Assembly: GCF_002019635.1 (NCBI RefSeq)
Contig: NZ_KV917372.1
Span: 496,001-560,000 of the forward strand
Length of the DNA: 64,000 nt
Origin: Metabacillus halosaccharovorans
Lineage (GTDB): Bacteria > Bacillota > Bacilli > Bacillales > Bacillaceae
Direction of reading: 5' to 3'
This document shows, in pieces, positions 45,678-54,022 of the stretch (position 1 is its first letter; every line of letters begins with the position of its first letter). The notes under the pieces were generated by a model. It saw only the letters and a program-made list of their open reading frames with translations. It was not told where the DNA came from and did no database searches. The translations under genes were made by a program, and so were the position numbers.

Positions 45678-45865
45678 TTAGACATACTTCCCTTCATTGT
45701 TGATAGGTACATTTCGAATGTAGCATGCTTAAAAAATTATTTACACTTTATTTTTTAAAATTTTAGAAATTCTGTATAATATTGTTATTATTATTTCAAA
45801 AGCGGAAAAGCAGTAACAATTTAACACATTCACAGTCGAAACATACTACAGGGAGGATACTAGAG

Positions 45866-46399
45866 ATGAAAATTTTTCCAAGATTAGAAACAGATAGATT
45901 AGTATTAAGAGAAATTTCAAGGGAAGATGCAGAGGGCATATTCGCTTGTTTTTCTAATGAAAATGTTATGAGATATTATGGTCAAGAAACGTTAAATAAT
46001 CTAGAGCAAGCTGAAGCATTTGTCGAATTCTTTGCAAACAGTTATAAAGAGAAAAAAGGAATTCGTTGGGGAATTGAAAGAAAAGGAACACATGGAATAA
46101 TCGGCACAATTGGATTTAATTCTTGGTCTCCAAAACATAAACGAGCAGAAATAGGATACGAAATACATCCAAAACAGTGGAGAAAGGGTTTCACTTCCGA
46201 ATCAATCTTAAAAGTAATCCAATATGGTTTTGATGAATTAGGCCTTACTCGTATAGGAGCTGTTGTTTTTACAGAAAATGAAGCTTCTAATCAATTGCTT
46301 TCCAAAGTAGGATTTCAAAAAGAAGGGATTCTTAGGAATTATATGTATCAAAATGGAAAGCCACATGATACATATATTTATTCCTTAATAAGAAATTAG
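45866..46399 (+). CDS. RimJ/RimL-type GNAT acetyltransferase
   Basis: A 177-residue GNAT of the RimJ/RimL group. It shows LETDRLVLREISREDAEGIF at the start, RAEIGYEIHPKQWRKGFTSE for acetyl-CoA binding (about residues 90-110), and ENEASNQLLSKVGFQKEGIL near the C terminus. ATG at 45866 has GGGAGG upstream; the longer frame from 45782 is not used. Members acetylate N termini of ribosomal proteins or other amines. Confidence 0.9.
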   Translation: MKIFPRLETDRLVLREISREDAEGIFACFSNENVMRYYGQETLNNLEQAEAFVEFFANSYKEKKGIRWGIERKGTHGIIGTIGFNSWSPKHKRAEIGYEIHPKQWRKGFTSESILKVIQYGFDELGLTRIGAVVFTENEASNQLLSKVGFQKEGILRNYMYQNGKPHDTYIYSLIRN

Positions 46400-46513
46400 G
46401 CTAGCGGGTACATTTCAAAAAATCCTAGAGGACGATGGAGGCAATAAGTAGAATAATCTAATGTTAGAAGTGTAGGTGTGATCTTAACTATTTGGTAAGA
46501 GGATGAGAAAATA

Positions 46514-46984
46514 ATGGATGCTACATTTAACATGGAAACAGCTGTATTTAATTATAGGGTAGCAGCAGTTATGATAGAAAAAAATCATGTGCTAGTGCAC
46601 AAACAAGTAAATGGTCAACATTGGGCTTTACCAGGGGGAAGGGTAGAAGTACTAGAAGATTCACGAACAAGTATTACGAGAGAAATAAAAGAAGAGCTGG
46701 GGTTAGATATAATAGTAAATAATTTGCTGTGGTTTACTGAAAATTTTTTTGAATATAATCATAAAAATTTTCATGAAATAGGCTTATATTATGGAGTTTC
46801 ATTTAAAAGTCAACCTAAATTTAGTAGCGAGGCTTTTTATGGGGATGAGGGTGAAAGACTAATTTACAAGTGGACTCCAATTGATGAACTGGGAGATCTA
46901 GTACTTTACCCTGAATTTCTTAAAAGCTCACTAAAAAAGTTACCAATGTCAACCGAGCATGTTGTTATCGGTAAAAATTTTTGA
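46514..46984 (+). CDS. NUDIX hydrolase
   Basis: A 156-residue NUDIX protein with a complete NUDIX box: Gly-x5-Glu-x7-Arg-Glu-x-x-Glu-Glu-x-Gly in GGRVEVLEDSRTS followed by REIKEELGLDI (about residues 41-64). There is no extra domain. It probably clears a nucleotide or nucleoside diphosphate derivative. A very strong terminator follows, so it is likely a single-gene transcript with AGAGGATGAG as ribosome site region. Confidence 0.88.
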   Translation: MDATFNMETAVFNYRVAAVMIEKNHVLVHKQVNGQHWALPGGRVEVLEDSRTSITREIKEELGLDIIVNNLLWFTENFFEYNHKNFHEIGLYYGVSFKSQPKFSSEAFYGDEGERLIYKWTPIDELGDLVLYPEFLKSSLKKLPMSTEHVVIGKNF

Positions 46985-47031
46985 GTTTTAGACTTAGCTC
47001 CCTAGAGCTTTACTTGGTGTTAATCAATCGT

Positions 47032-47094
47032 GCAGAAAGAGATTGTATTTAGGAAGAGTTACAATTCTTCTAAATGATCTCTTCCTGCTTTTTA
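47032..47094 (+). terminator. Long-stem terminator after the NUDIX gene
   Basis: A stem of over 20 pairs with small mismatches (47032-47056 with 47065-47088: GCAG-AAGAGAT and ATCTCTT-CTGC outside, ATTTAG and CTAAAT inside) is followed by TTTTTAT. Confidence 0.9.
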
Positions 47095-47181
47095 TAGAAT
47101 GATAAACTTATACAGCAACGAGAGTTAATTTTTCATAGAAAAAAACACAACGAGGATCAAGCATTGTTTTCAGGTTTTTAC

Positions 47182-47272
47182 TATAATTAAAACAACTCTA
47201 AAATCATGAGGATGTAGCACATGGTTACTTCTAGCCGGAAGGAGGATAGAACTTTTATGCATTTTTAGAGTT
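47182..47272 (+). promoter_or_regulatory. Leader of the sugar ABC operon with orphan ribosome site and minigene
   Basis: A TATAAT box lies at 47182-47187. Perfect arms AACTCTAAAA (47194-47203) and TTTTAGAGTT (47263-47272) enclose a loop that holds AAGGAGG (47239-47245) and the three-codon frame ATG-CAT-TTT-TAG (47257-47268). The real gene starts 91 bases further on. This may be a translated leader or an mRNA-stabilising site. Confidence 0.5.
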
Positions 47273-47279
47273 ATAAGAA

Positions 47280-47295
47280 TTGTAAGCGTTAACAT
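47280..47295 (+). promoter_or_regulatory. cre box (CcpA operator)
   Basis: TTGTAAGCGTTAACAT fits every position of the cre consensus WTGNNARCGNWWWCAW. It lies 68 bases before the sugar-binding protein gene and downstream of the candidate promoter, a place typical for repression by CcpA when preferred sugars are present. Confidence 0.85.
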
Positions 47296-47362
47296 ATTCT
47301 TGATGATTTATCAAAGGATGTATATCATTGTGCAAAAGTTAACCGCCAAGGAGGAATTTCAA

Positions 47363-48676
47363 GTGTCTTTCCACGAAAAAAAAGTATCTATTCTTGTCAT
47401 TTTCGTTTTACTGGCAGGTTTAATGTCGGGTTGCAGTTTTACAGTAAATGGTGCGAATACGGGGGTTAAAGACGGGAAAATTCAGCTTCGAGTTACCTGG
47501 TGGGGATCTCAGGATCGCCATGATAAAACCTTAAGAGCTATACAATTATTTGAAAAAGAAAATCCGGATATACACGTTATTCCTGAATTTACAGGTTGGG
47601 ACGGCTATTGGCAAAAATTAGCGACTGCAGCTGCAGGTAAAAACCTGCCTGACGTTATTCAAATGGATTATGCTAAATTAATGGAATATATTGATCGAGA
47701 CCTTATTGTCGATATGAACTCATATGTTGAAACAGGTACACTTGATTTGAGTGATGTTGGTAAGGCGTATATTGAAGGAGGATATGTTGATGGTAAGCTT
47801 TACGCTGTTAATTTAGGCACGAATTCTCCAGCGATTGCGTATAATCCTGAAATGTTTAAAAAAGCGGGAATAGAAGAGTTTAAGCCCGGTTATACATGGG
47901 AGGACTTCGCTAAAATCTCCATGCAGCTCCAAGAAAAAATCGGGGAAGGTATGTATGGTGCAGGAGGAGTAGCAAATGTTCTGCCATGGTTTAACATTTA
48001 TTTAAGACAACATGGCTTTGAAGTTTATAACAGTGATGGAACGGGACTAGGATATGAAAATGACAAATTACTCATAGACTTCCTTCAATATTGGGATGAG
48101 TTGTTAAAGGATGGCATCGCAGCACCTCCAAAGGTAACATCGGCAATACAAGGCCTTGAAGATGAGTTAATTGTTCATGAAAAGTCTCCTTTTCTTTGGT
48201 TTCACAGCAACCAAATTATTGCTTTACAGCAATCAGCCGGAAAGGATATTAAATTAGCTGTTTTCCCAAGCACTTCTGGTGGAAAAGAGGGACTCTATTT
48301 AAAGCCGTCTCAGTTCTTCTCAATCTCAAAAGATTCAAAACATAAAGAAGCGGCTGCTAAATTTGTTGATTTTATTACAAATGATATAGAAGCCAATGAA
48401 TTACTTGCTGCCGAAAGAGGGGTCCCTATTTCAAAAAAAGTTCGGGAACATTTAAGACCAAAAATGAATGATGCAGGGAAAGAGATGTTCGACTATGTTG
48501 AACAAGTTGAATCCCATTCAAGTCCAATTTATCCACCTGAACCACCTGGATCAGGTGAAGTGGGTATATTGTTTGATCGAATCATAGAGCGATTAAATTA
48601 TGGAAACATCAGTGTGGAAGAAGCGGCCACTCAATTTAGGGAAGAAGCGGAAGAAATATTAACTAAAAACAAATAA
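47363..48676 (+). CDS. Sugar ABC transporter substrate-binding lipoprotein
   Basis: A 437-residue family-1 extracellular solute-binding protein. GTG at 47363 is chosen for its AAGGAGG site. The signal peptide ends in lipobox LMSGC (about residue 24). Mature blocks include RVTWWGSQDRHDKTLRAIQLF, PEFTGWDGYWQKLATAAAGKNLPDVIQMD and AVNLGTNSPAIAYNPE. It feeds the two permeases downstream and is under the cre box. The sugar is unknown; no glycosidase is present to give a hint. Confidence 0.94.
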   Translation: MSFHEKKVSILVIFVLLAGLMSGCSFTVNGANTGVKDGKIQLRVTWWGSQDRHDKTLRAIQLFEKENPDIHVIPEFTGWDGYWQKLATAAAGKNLPDVIQMDYAKLMEYIDRDLIVDMNSYVETGTLDLSDVGKAYIEGGYVDGKLYAVNLGTNSPAIAYNPEMFKKAGIEEFKPGYTWEDFAKISMQLQEKIGEGMYGAGGVANVLPWFNIYLRQHGFEVYNSDGTGLGYENDKLLIDFLQYWDELLKDGIAAPPKVTSAIQGLEDELIVHEKSPFLWFHSNQIIALQQSAGKDIKLAVFPSTSGGKEGLYLKPSQFFSISKDSKHKEAAAKFVDFITNDIEANELLAAERGVPISKKVREHLRPKMNDAGKEMFDYVEQVESHSSPIYPPEPPGSGEVGILFDRIIERLNYGNISVEEAATQFREEAEEILTKNK

Positions 48677-48706
48677 ATATTTTTTAGACCGTTGGAGGTG
48701 TGAATA

Positions 48707-49672
48707 TTGAAAGCGGATACAAACACAAAAGAGATATCGAATATTGAAGTAGTTACTCAACAACGTACAAAAGTCACTAATTTGAGGAAAAGTTTGAAAA
48801 AGGAATGTACAGCTCTTGCGTTTATTTCACCATGGTTACTTGGATTTCTTGTTTTTACAATTGGTCCAATGATTGCTTCACTCTATTTGTCTTTTACGGA
48901 TTATGATATGTTAACAACTCCAAAATGGATTGGTCTCGAAAATTACATCAATATGTTTACAGAAGACCCGCGATTTTGGACCGCTCTTAAGGTAACGTTT
49001 ACGTTTGTATTTATATCTGTGCCATTAAAGCTTGCGTTTGCTTTGTTTGTGGCGATGTTATTTGTAAAACCTCGGCGTGGAATCGGTGTTTACCGGGCTG
49101 TTTATTATGTCCCATCAATCGTAGGCGGAAGTGTAGCAGTCGCCGTTATGTGGAAGCAGCTGTTCGGTTTGGAGGGAGCAGTGAATGGCTTTCTTGGTTA
49201 TTTTGGAATGGAAGGACCAAACTGGATTGCAGATCCGAACTATGCTTTGTGGACGTTAATACTTCTCGTTGTTTGGCAATTCGGCTCTCCAATGTTGATA
49301 TTTTTAGCCGGACTGAAACAAATTCCAGTCGAACTTTATGAGGCTGCTGCAGTTGATGGTGCAACCAAATTTAGTCAATTTATAAGAATAACTCTCCCGA
49401 TGCTGACGCCTGTCATCTTTTTTAACTTAGTCATGCAGGTAATTGGTGGTTTTATGACCTTTACGCAAAGCTTTTTAATTACTGCAGGTGGTCCACTCGA
49501 CAAAACGTTATTTTATGCGGTGTATCTATATGAGAAAGGATTTACTTCTTTTCAAATGGGATATGCATCTGCAATGGCGTGGATTATGTTAATCATTGTA
49601 GCGATATTTACAGGATTGATCTTCAAGTCATCTTCTGCATGGGTTTATTATGAGTCGGAAGGCGGGAAGTAA
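48707..49672 (+). CDS. Sugar ABC transporter permease, MalF-type
   Basis: A 321-residue permease with six helices after a hydrophilic N terminus of about 40 residues. Characteristic blocks are FISPWLLGFLVFTIGPMIASLYLSF at the first helix and the ATPase-contact loop YEAAAVDGATKFSQFIRITLP (EAA motif). It starts with TTG after GGAGGTG. No ATPase gene lies nearby, so it probably uses a shared MsmX-like ATPase encoded elsewhere, as usual in Bacillus. Confidence 0.95.
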   Translation: MKADTNTKEISNIEVVTQQRTKVTNLRKSLKKECTALAFISPWLLGFLVFTIGPMIASLYLSFTDYDMLTTPKWIGLENYINMFTEDPRFWTALKVTFTFVFISVPLKLAFALFVAMLFVKPRRGIGVYRAVYYVPSIVGGSVAVAVMWKQLFGLEGAVNGFLGYFGMEGPNWIADPNYALWTLILLVVWQFGSPMLIFLAGLKQIPVELYEAAAVDGATKFSQFIRITLPMLTPVIFFNLVMQVIGGFMTFTQSFLITAGGPLDKTLFYAVYLYEKGFTSFQMGYASAMAWIMLIIVAIFTGLIFKSSSAWVYYESEGGK

Positions 49673-49674
49673 AA

Positions 49675-50511
49675 ATGAAAAAATCGACAAGAAGCTTTGT
49701 CTTTCACTTTTTCACAATAAGTATCGGTTTTGTCATGCTTTATCCAATTTTGTGGACATTGGCTAGTTCTTTAAAACCAGAATCAGAAGTATTCAAAAAT
49801 GCAGCTTCCCTGATTCCTAACGCCCTGGAATGGGGAAATTATGTGCAAGGCTGGAAAGGTTTCGGAGGTATTACATTTGGCTCTTTCTTTTTAAACTCAG
49901 GACTTGTAACATTACTGGTAGTAATCGGTACACTATTCTCATCTTCATTAGTTGCTTTTGGATTTGCCCGTTTGGACTTCAAGTTTAAGCGTGTATTGTT
50001 TATCTGCTTGTTAGGAACAATTATGCTTCCGACACAAGTCACTTTAATCCCACAGTATGTTTTGTTCCACAATCTTGGATGGGTTAATACATATAATCCT
50101 TTAACGTTACCAGCTTTCTTTGGTGGTTCTGCGTTTTTCATTTTTTTAATGATCCAGTTTATTAAAGGTATTCCAAGAGAATTAGACGAGGCAGCCGTTA
50201 TTGACGGATGCAGCACTTTCGGAATCTTTTACAGAATTATCCTGCCGTTGATGAAACCGACATTGGCAACCGTTGCTATTTTTTCTTTCTATTGGACATG
50301 GGACGATTTTATGGGACCATTAATTTATCTAAATGACCCGAATTTATTTACAGTATCTCTAGGCTTACGATTGTTTTCCGACCCATCATCTGTGACAGAA
50401 TGGGGACCGTTGTTTGCAATGTCAATCGTTTCGTTGTTACCGGTGTTTATCATCTTTTTGTTCTTTCAAAAGTACCTCGTAGAAGGCATTTCGACAACCG
50501 GGCTAAAATAA
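49675..50511 (+). CDS. Sugar ABC transporter permease, MalG-type
   Basis: A 278-residue permease with six helices and the EAA loop (RELDEAAVIDGCSTFGIFYR). Other family blocks are YPILWTLASSLKPESE and ATVAIFSFYWTWDDFMGPLIYL. It begins two bases after the stop of the first permease gene. Together with the preceding gene it makes the heterodimeric channel. Confidence 0.95.
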   Translation: MKKSTRSFVFHFFTISIGFVMLYPILWTLASSLKPESEVFKNAASLIPNALEWGNYVQGWKGFGGITFGSFFLNSGLVTLLVVIGTLFSSSLVAFGFARLDFKFKRVLFICLLGTIMLPTQVTLIPQYVLFHNLGWVNTYNPLTLPAFFGGSAFFIFLMIQFIKGIPRELDEAAVIDGCSTFGIFYRIILPLMKPTLATVAIFSFYWTWDDFMGPLIYLNDPNLFTVSLGLRLFSDPSSVTEWGPLFAMSIVSLLPVFIIFLFFQKYLVEGISTTGLK

Positions 50512-50538
50512 TCATTAGAAAGTGAGGCAGGAGAGGTA

Positions 50539-51507
50539 ATGGTGAAAACATGTAATCTAGCTTTCTACCGAAATAGGGGCAATCCTAAATCAGATAATTT
50601 TGATTTCCATTCTCATTCGGATTTTGAAATTTATATGTTTCATGAAGGGAATTGCAACTATTTAATCAATAATACGGTTTATTATTTGCAACCAGGGGAT
50701 ATTATTCTGATGAATGGATTAACTCTTCACCGCGCGAATCCGTTGCCACCTGAACCATATGAACGAAGTGTTATTCATTTTTCTTCTGAATTGATTCAAT
50801 CAAACGTAGACGTTCTTGACTTTCCTGAATTATTAAGCCCTTTCAATACCTTTAACAATTGCTTATTTCGTAATATACCGGGTGATCTGCTGTCACGCAT
50901 TGAGAAGTTGATCGAAAAAATTGCAGATTTATATGAAGAGAGCAAGCAAACATCAATGATGTATGACATGGCATTAAACAACCGTTTTAGTGAGGCAAAA
51001 ATGCAAACATTGGTGATTCAACTGTTATTTGAAATTTTCGAACTAAGTCAGACTCACTTAAATAGACTGATTCAAGTTGAATCTGAAAAGGCACAACATG
51101 TAAGAAGGATAATCTTGTGGATTGAACAGCATTATCATGAAAATGTAACATTGGACAGTATTGCGAAAAGCCTCATTATCAGTAAATATTATATGTCCCA
51201 TATATTCAAAGAGGTAACTGGAGGAACCATTATAAAATACCTTATGGGATGCAGAATAAATCGAGCAAAAAGACTGTTGCAAACTGAACCAAAAAAGTCA
51301 ATATCAGAAGTAGGGTTAGAAGCTGGATTCAAACACACTTCTCATTTTAGCAGAATCTTCTTAGAAAAGACTGGAATGACTCCATCAGATTATCGAATAA
51401 AATATTGTAAAACTCAACAATTATCTTCAGCAACAGAAAATACGTTTTATTTAAACGATAGAAAAGGGCAAAGTGAGAGAGTTTGCTCTACGATCGAATT
51501 AAATTAA
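50539..51507 (+). CDS. AraC-family transcriptional regulator
   Basis: A 322-residue regulator. The N-terminal cupin has FDFHSHSDFEIYMFHEGNCNY and LQPGDIILMNGLTLHRANP, the usual sugar-sensing part. The C-terminal double helix-turn-helix shows LIISKYYMSHIFKEVTGG and EVGLEAGFKHTSHFSRIFLEKTGMTPSDYR (about residues 205-292). Being the last gene of the sugar transporter operon, it most likely activates that operon in response to the imported sugar. A long palindrome follows. Confidence 0.94.
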   Translation: MVKTCNLAFYRNRGNPKSDNFDFHSHSDFEIYMFHEGNCNYLINNTVYYLQPGDIILMNGLTLHRANPLPPEPYERSVIHFSSELIQSNVDVLDFPELLSPFNTFNNCLFRNIPGDLLSRIEKLIEKIADLYEESKQTSMMYDMALNNRFSEAKMQTLVIQLLFEIFELSQTHLNRLIQVESEKAQHVRRIILWIEQHYHENVTLDSIAKSLIISKYYMSHIFKEVTGGTIIKYLMGCRINRAKRLLQTEPKKSISEVGLEAGFKHTSHFSRIFLEKTGMTPSDYRIKYCKTQQLSSATENTFYLNDRKGQSERVCSTIELN

Positions 51508-51577
51508 AAAGATAATATCTAGATGGAATAAGGATTTTGGCTTACATTATTAGCATTTTCGATCGCAACCATGCATT

Positions 51578-51627
51578 GTACTGCCCCCCAATTATTAGAC
51601 ACAATCGAACAATTGGGGGGCAGTGAT
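51578..51627. mobile_element. Tiny IS3-like element or remnant (inverted repeats only)
   Basis: ACTGCCCCCCAATT (51580-51593) and AATTGGGGGGCAGT (51611-51624) are perfect arms. The left end continues outwards as TGT and inwards as ATTAGACA, the pattern of IS3-family terminal repeats as I know them (TGTACTG-CCCC-...-TTAGACA). Only 17 bases lie between the arms and no transposase is present. It could also act as a terminator after the AraC gene, but no T run follows. Confidence 0.5.
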
Positions 51628-51680
51628 TCTGCTCTCGGTTTAAACTATACACACTATACTATTAAAATAACAATGGTACA

Positions 51681-51762
51681 TCAGCTAATATAAAAGCTGA
51701 CTATTAACATTTCTGGTTTATTTCGAAGACAGAGAAATATAGAGAAATGCCGATAGTCAGCT
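51681..51762 (+). promoter_or_regulatory. Competing hairpins in the cutC leader
   Basis: AGCTGA (51695-51700) can pair with TCAGCT at 51681-51686, or, as part of AGCTGACTAT (51695-51704), with ATAGTCAGCT at 51753-51762 just before the cutC ribosome site. Such alternative pairings could regulate translation of cutC; this is inference. Confidence 0.35.
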
Positions 51763-51783
51763 AAAAGAAAGGACTGAATAAAC

Positions 51784-52476
51784 GTGATTTTAGAAGTAAT
51801 TGCGATTTCTTTAACAGATGCAAAAGACGCACAAGAAGCTGGAGCAGATAGAATTGAACTGGTCACAGGAATAGGTGAAGGTGGATTGACACCGAGCTAT
51901 GGGATGATCGAGCAGGTTTGTGGCGAAATAAACATACCGGTAAATGTGATGATCCGTCCGCACAGCCGCTCATTCGACTACAATCGTGATGATGAAAAAA
52001 CAATGGTAAAAGATATTCAAGTATGCAAAAAGCTTGGGGCAAGTGGAATTGTCATCGGTGCACTTACTGAAGACCGTTCTATTAATCAAGAGACATTAAA
52101 TCGACTGATTGACGCATCAGATGGGTTGGATATTACATTCCACCGTGCATTTGATGAAGTGCTAGATCCCATTAGATCTTTAGAAATTTTAATGTCCTAT
52201 AAAGAAATATCACGAATTTTAACGTCAGGTGGAAAGAATAAAGTCCCTGATGCTATTATAGAAATTCAATCATTAATACAACGATCTGCTAACTCTCATA
52301 TTGAAATAATGCCAGGATCTGGTTTGACACCTGGTAACTTATCGCAATTTATGGATCAAGTCAATATCTCTGAAGTTCACTTTGGATCAGGAGTTCGGCA
52401 TCAATTAAGTTTTTCAGAATTTATTGATCCAAATAAAATTAAAAGCATAAAAGAAATAATGAAATCCTTCACATAA
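51784..52476 (+). CDS. cutC: CutC-family protein
   Basis: A 230-residue TIM-barrel protein of the CutC family, named for copper homeostasis in Escherichia coli, though this role is disputed. Conserved features are LEVIAISLTDAKDAQEAGADRIEL-type start (here residues 2-26), IPVNVMIRPHSRSFDY, LDITFHRAFDE, ILTSGGKNKVPD and MPGSGLTPGN. GTG at 51784 is the start, with AAAGG 11 bases upstream. In many Firmicutes cutC sits in sugar gene clusters; here it lies between a sugar transporter and a ruined ROK kinase. Confidence 0.93.
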   Translation: MILEVIAISLTDAKDAQEAGADRIELVTGIGEGGLTPSYGMIEQVCGEINIPVNVMIRPHSRSFDYNRDDEKTMVKDIQVCKKLGASGIVIGALTEDRSINQETLNRLIDASDGLDITFHRAFDEVLDPIRSLEILMSYKEISRILTSGGKNKVPDAIIEIQSLIQRSANSHIEIMPGSGLTPGNLSQFMDQVNISEVHFGSGVRHQLSFSEFIDPNKIKSIKEIMKSFT

Positions 52477-52519
52477 ATAATGTAATCATTACGGAAATAT
52501 TATTCTTTACATAAAATCC

Positions 52520-52709
52520 ATGGTAGGCATAGATATTGGATGTACTAACATAACAATTCTTAGATTAGATGGAAAAACCTAAAATACCCAGTCTGAATAA
52601 TACAAGAGGAGAAGACGGACCTGAAGTTGTTAACGAAAAAATGGCTTATTTAGTAAGAATTGATATCACTGTTTTGATGTCTAATGATTTCAAAAACATT
52701 ATTACGTAA
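52520..52709 (+). pseudogene. Remnant of a ROK-family sugar kinase
   Basis: Frame 1 (52520-52582) reads MVGIDIGCTNITILRLDGKT before a stop, which is the ROK ATP-binding start (usually GIDIGGTN). After a frameshift, 52581-52706 reads IPSLNNTRGEDGPEVVNEKM, resembling the next ROK block (IPTP..-GPE-V-E). The remaining 240 or so residues are gone, replaced by the promoter of xerS. The kinase probably served the sugar imported by the operon upstream. No copy of the kinase is seen elsewhere in the window. Confidence 0.7.
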
Positions 52710-52730
52710 AATATAAATTTGACGTAATAA
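52699..52730. repeat. Perfect inverted repeat before xerS
   Basis: TTATTACGT and ACGTAATAA (9-bp arms, 14 bases apart) lie 52 bases upstream of the xerS start. They could be an operator or a recombination-related site; the spacing does not fit the 6-base core of dif-type sites. Confidence 0.5.
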
Positions 52731-52781
52731 ACATTGCAATTTATAATGAAAGTATCGAAAAATCGTCTCGAGGTGTATTTT

Positions 52782-53870
52782 ATGGCTTCAGAATCACAGC
52801 AACAGCATTATAAAAAATTACAAGTGCTGCTCAAAGAATTACCTTGGTATGTTGAAGAATACATTGATCATAAACGCAGAAAGCTTTCCGCAGCATCTTT
52901 GCTTAATTACTGCCATGATTATAGGATTTTCTTCAATTGGATCATGTCTGAGCAACTATACACTGGCAATCTAAAAGATATTCCATTAGAACTGTTAGAA
53001 ACATTAACCGTTCAGCAAGTTGAAAGCTTTTTATACGTATTACAGTACGAACTACATAACAAAGAAATTACCGTCAATCGTAAATTATCAGCTTTAAAGT
53101 CCCTATTTAACTACCTGCAAAACATCGCTGAAACTCGTGATCTTAAGCCATATATCCAGCGAAATGTTATGGCAAAAATAGAGTTTAATGAGCTAAAAGA
53201 CAGCATGGAAACAATCGCAAACAAAATTGAAGGAAAAATTCTCCTTGGTGATGAATATGAAAAGTTCCGCCGGTTTATTGCTCATGATTATGGCGAATTA
53301 ACTAAGGAAAATAAAAAGCTATTTAACTTTTACCAACTAAATCAAGAACGCGATACGGCCATTGTTTCCTTGATATTAGGCTCAGGACTACGATTATCAG
53401 AGGTTGTAAATCTGGACCTAGATGACATAGATTTCAGCAAGTATACAGCACGAGTAATCCGTAAAGGAAATAAAGAACAATTCGTTTTCTTCAGTAAAAT
53501 TGCCATGGATGATCTTCAGGAATATTTAAAAATTAGAGAAAATCGCTATAAAGTCGAAAAAAACAACAAAGCCTTATTTGTAGCAGCTCCGATGGGTCCA
53601 AAAGGAAAATCCAGACGCCTAACAGCAAGATCAATTGAGAAACTGATTGAAAAATATGCTGCAGCATTCGGAAAACCATCGTTATCTGTACACAAATTAA
53701 GGCATTCATTTGCTACAAGATATCACTCAGAAATCAACGATGTACCAAAGTTACGACGCCAACTGGGGCATTCGTCAATTCAAACAACAATGATATATAC
53801 GCATATACGTAATGATGATTTAAAAAGTGCTGTGGATCGAATGGATATGCCTAAGGACCACATAGATTAA
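52782..53870 (+). CDS. xerS: Tyrosine recombinase XerS
   Basis: A 362-residue tyrosine recombinase. The N-terminal SAM-like core-binding domain starts LPWYVEEYIDHKRRKLSAAS and is of the XerS type. Catalytic residues are Arg in GSGLRLSEVVNL (about 202), Lys in the beta hairpin, the HxxR box HKLRHSFATR, the second His in LGHSSIQTT and the nucleophile Tyr in MIYTHI (about 338). XerS works alone to resolve chromosome dimers at difSL sites in streptococci; Bacillaceae carry homologs. ATG at 52782 follows CGAGGTG; the longer frame is not used. No phage genes surround it. Confidence 0.92.
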   Translation: MASESQQQHYKKLQVLLKELPWYVEEYIDHKRRKLSAASLLNYCHDYRIFFNWIMSEQLYTGNLKDIPLELLETLTVQQVESFLYVLQYELHNKEITVNRKLSALKSLFNYLQNIAETRDLKPYIQRNVMAKIEFNELKDSMETIANKIEGKILLGDEYEKFRRFIAHDYGELTKENKKLFNFYQLNQERDTAIVSLILGSGLRLSEVVNLDLDDIDFSKYTARVIRKGNKEQFVFFSKIAMDDLQEYLKIRENRYKVEKNNKALFVAAPMGPKGKSRRLTARSIEKLIEKYAAAFGKPSLSVHKLRHSFATRYHSEINDVPKLRRQLGHSSIQTTMIYTHIRNDDLKSAVDRMDMPKDHID

Positions 53871-53881
53871 AGTGGTCTTTT
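53855..53881 (+). terminator. Weak terminator at the end of xerS
   Basis: GACCAC (53856-53861) and GTGGTC (53872-53877) form a stem across the stop codon, followed by TTTT. Confidence 0.5.
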
Positions 53882-54022
53882 GGCATAATTTTTTATTCTA
53901 GTTAACATAATATATATTATACAAAGTTAATTCAAAATGATAAAATCTATCTCAAAAACTAAGATTACTTAAGTAATTGAGACAGAATAAATTTTTAGCA
54001 TTTATAAAGATATTCAATAAAC

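Noticed and set aside
52478-52491. Terminator after cutC (TAATG and CATTA)
   Set aside because: The stem has five weak pairs and no T run.
52782-53870. Prophage or integrative element around the recombinase
   Set aside because: The recombinase has the XerS pattern, and no phage, conjugation or attachment-site features surround it.
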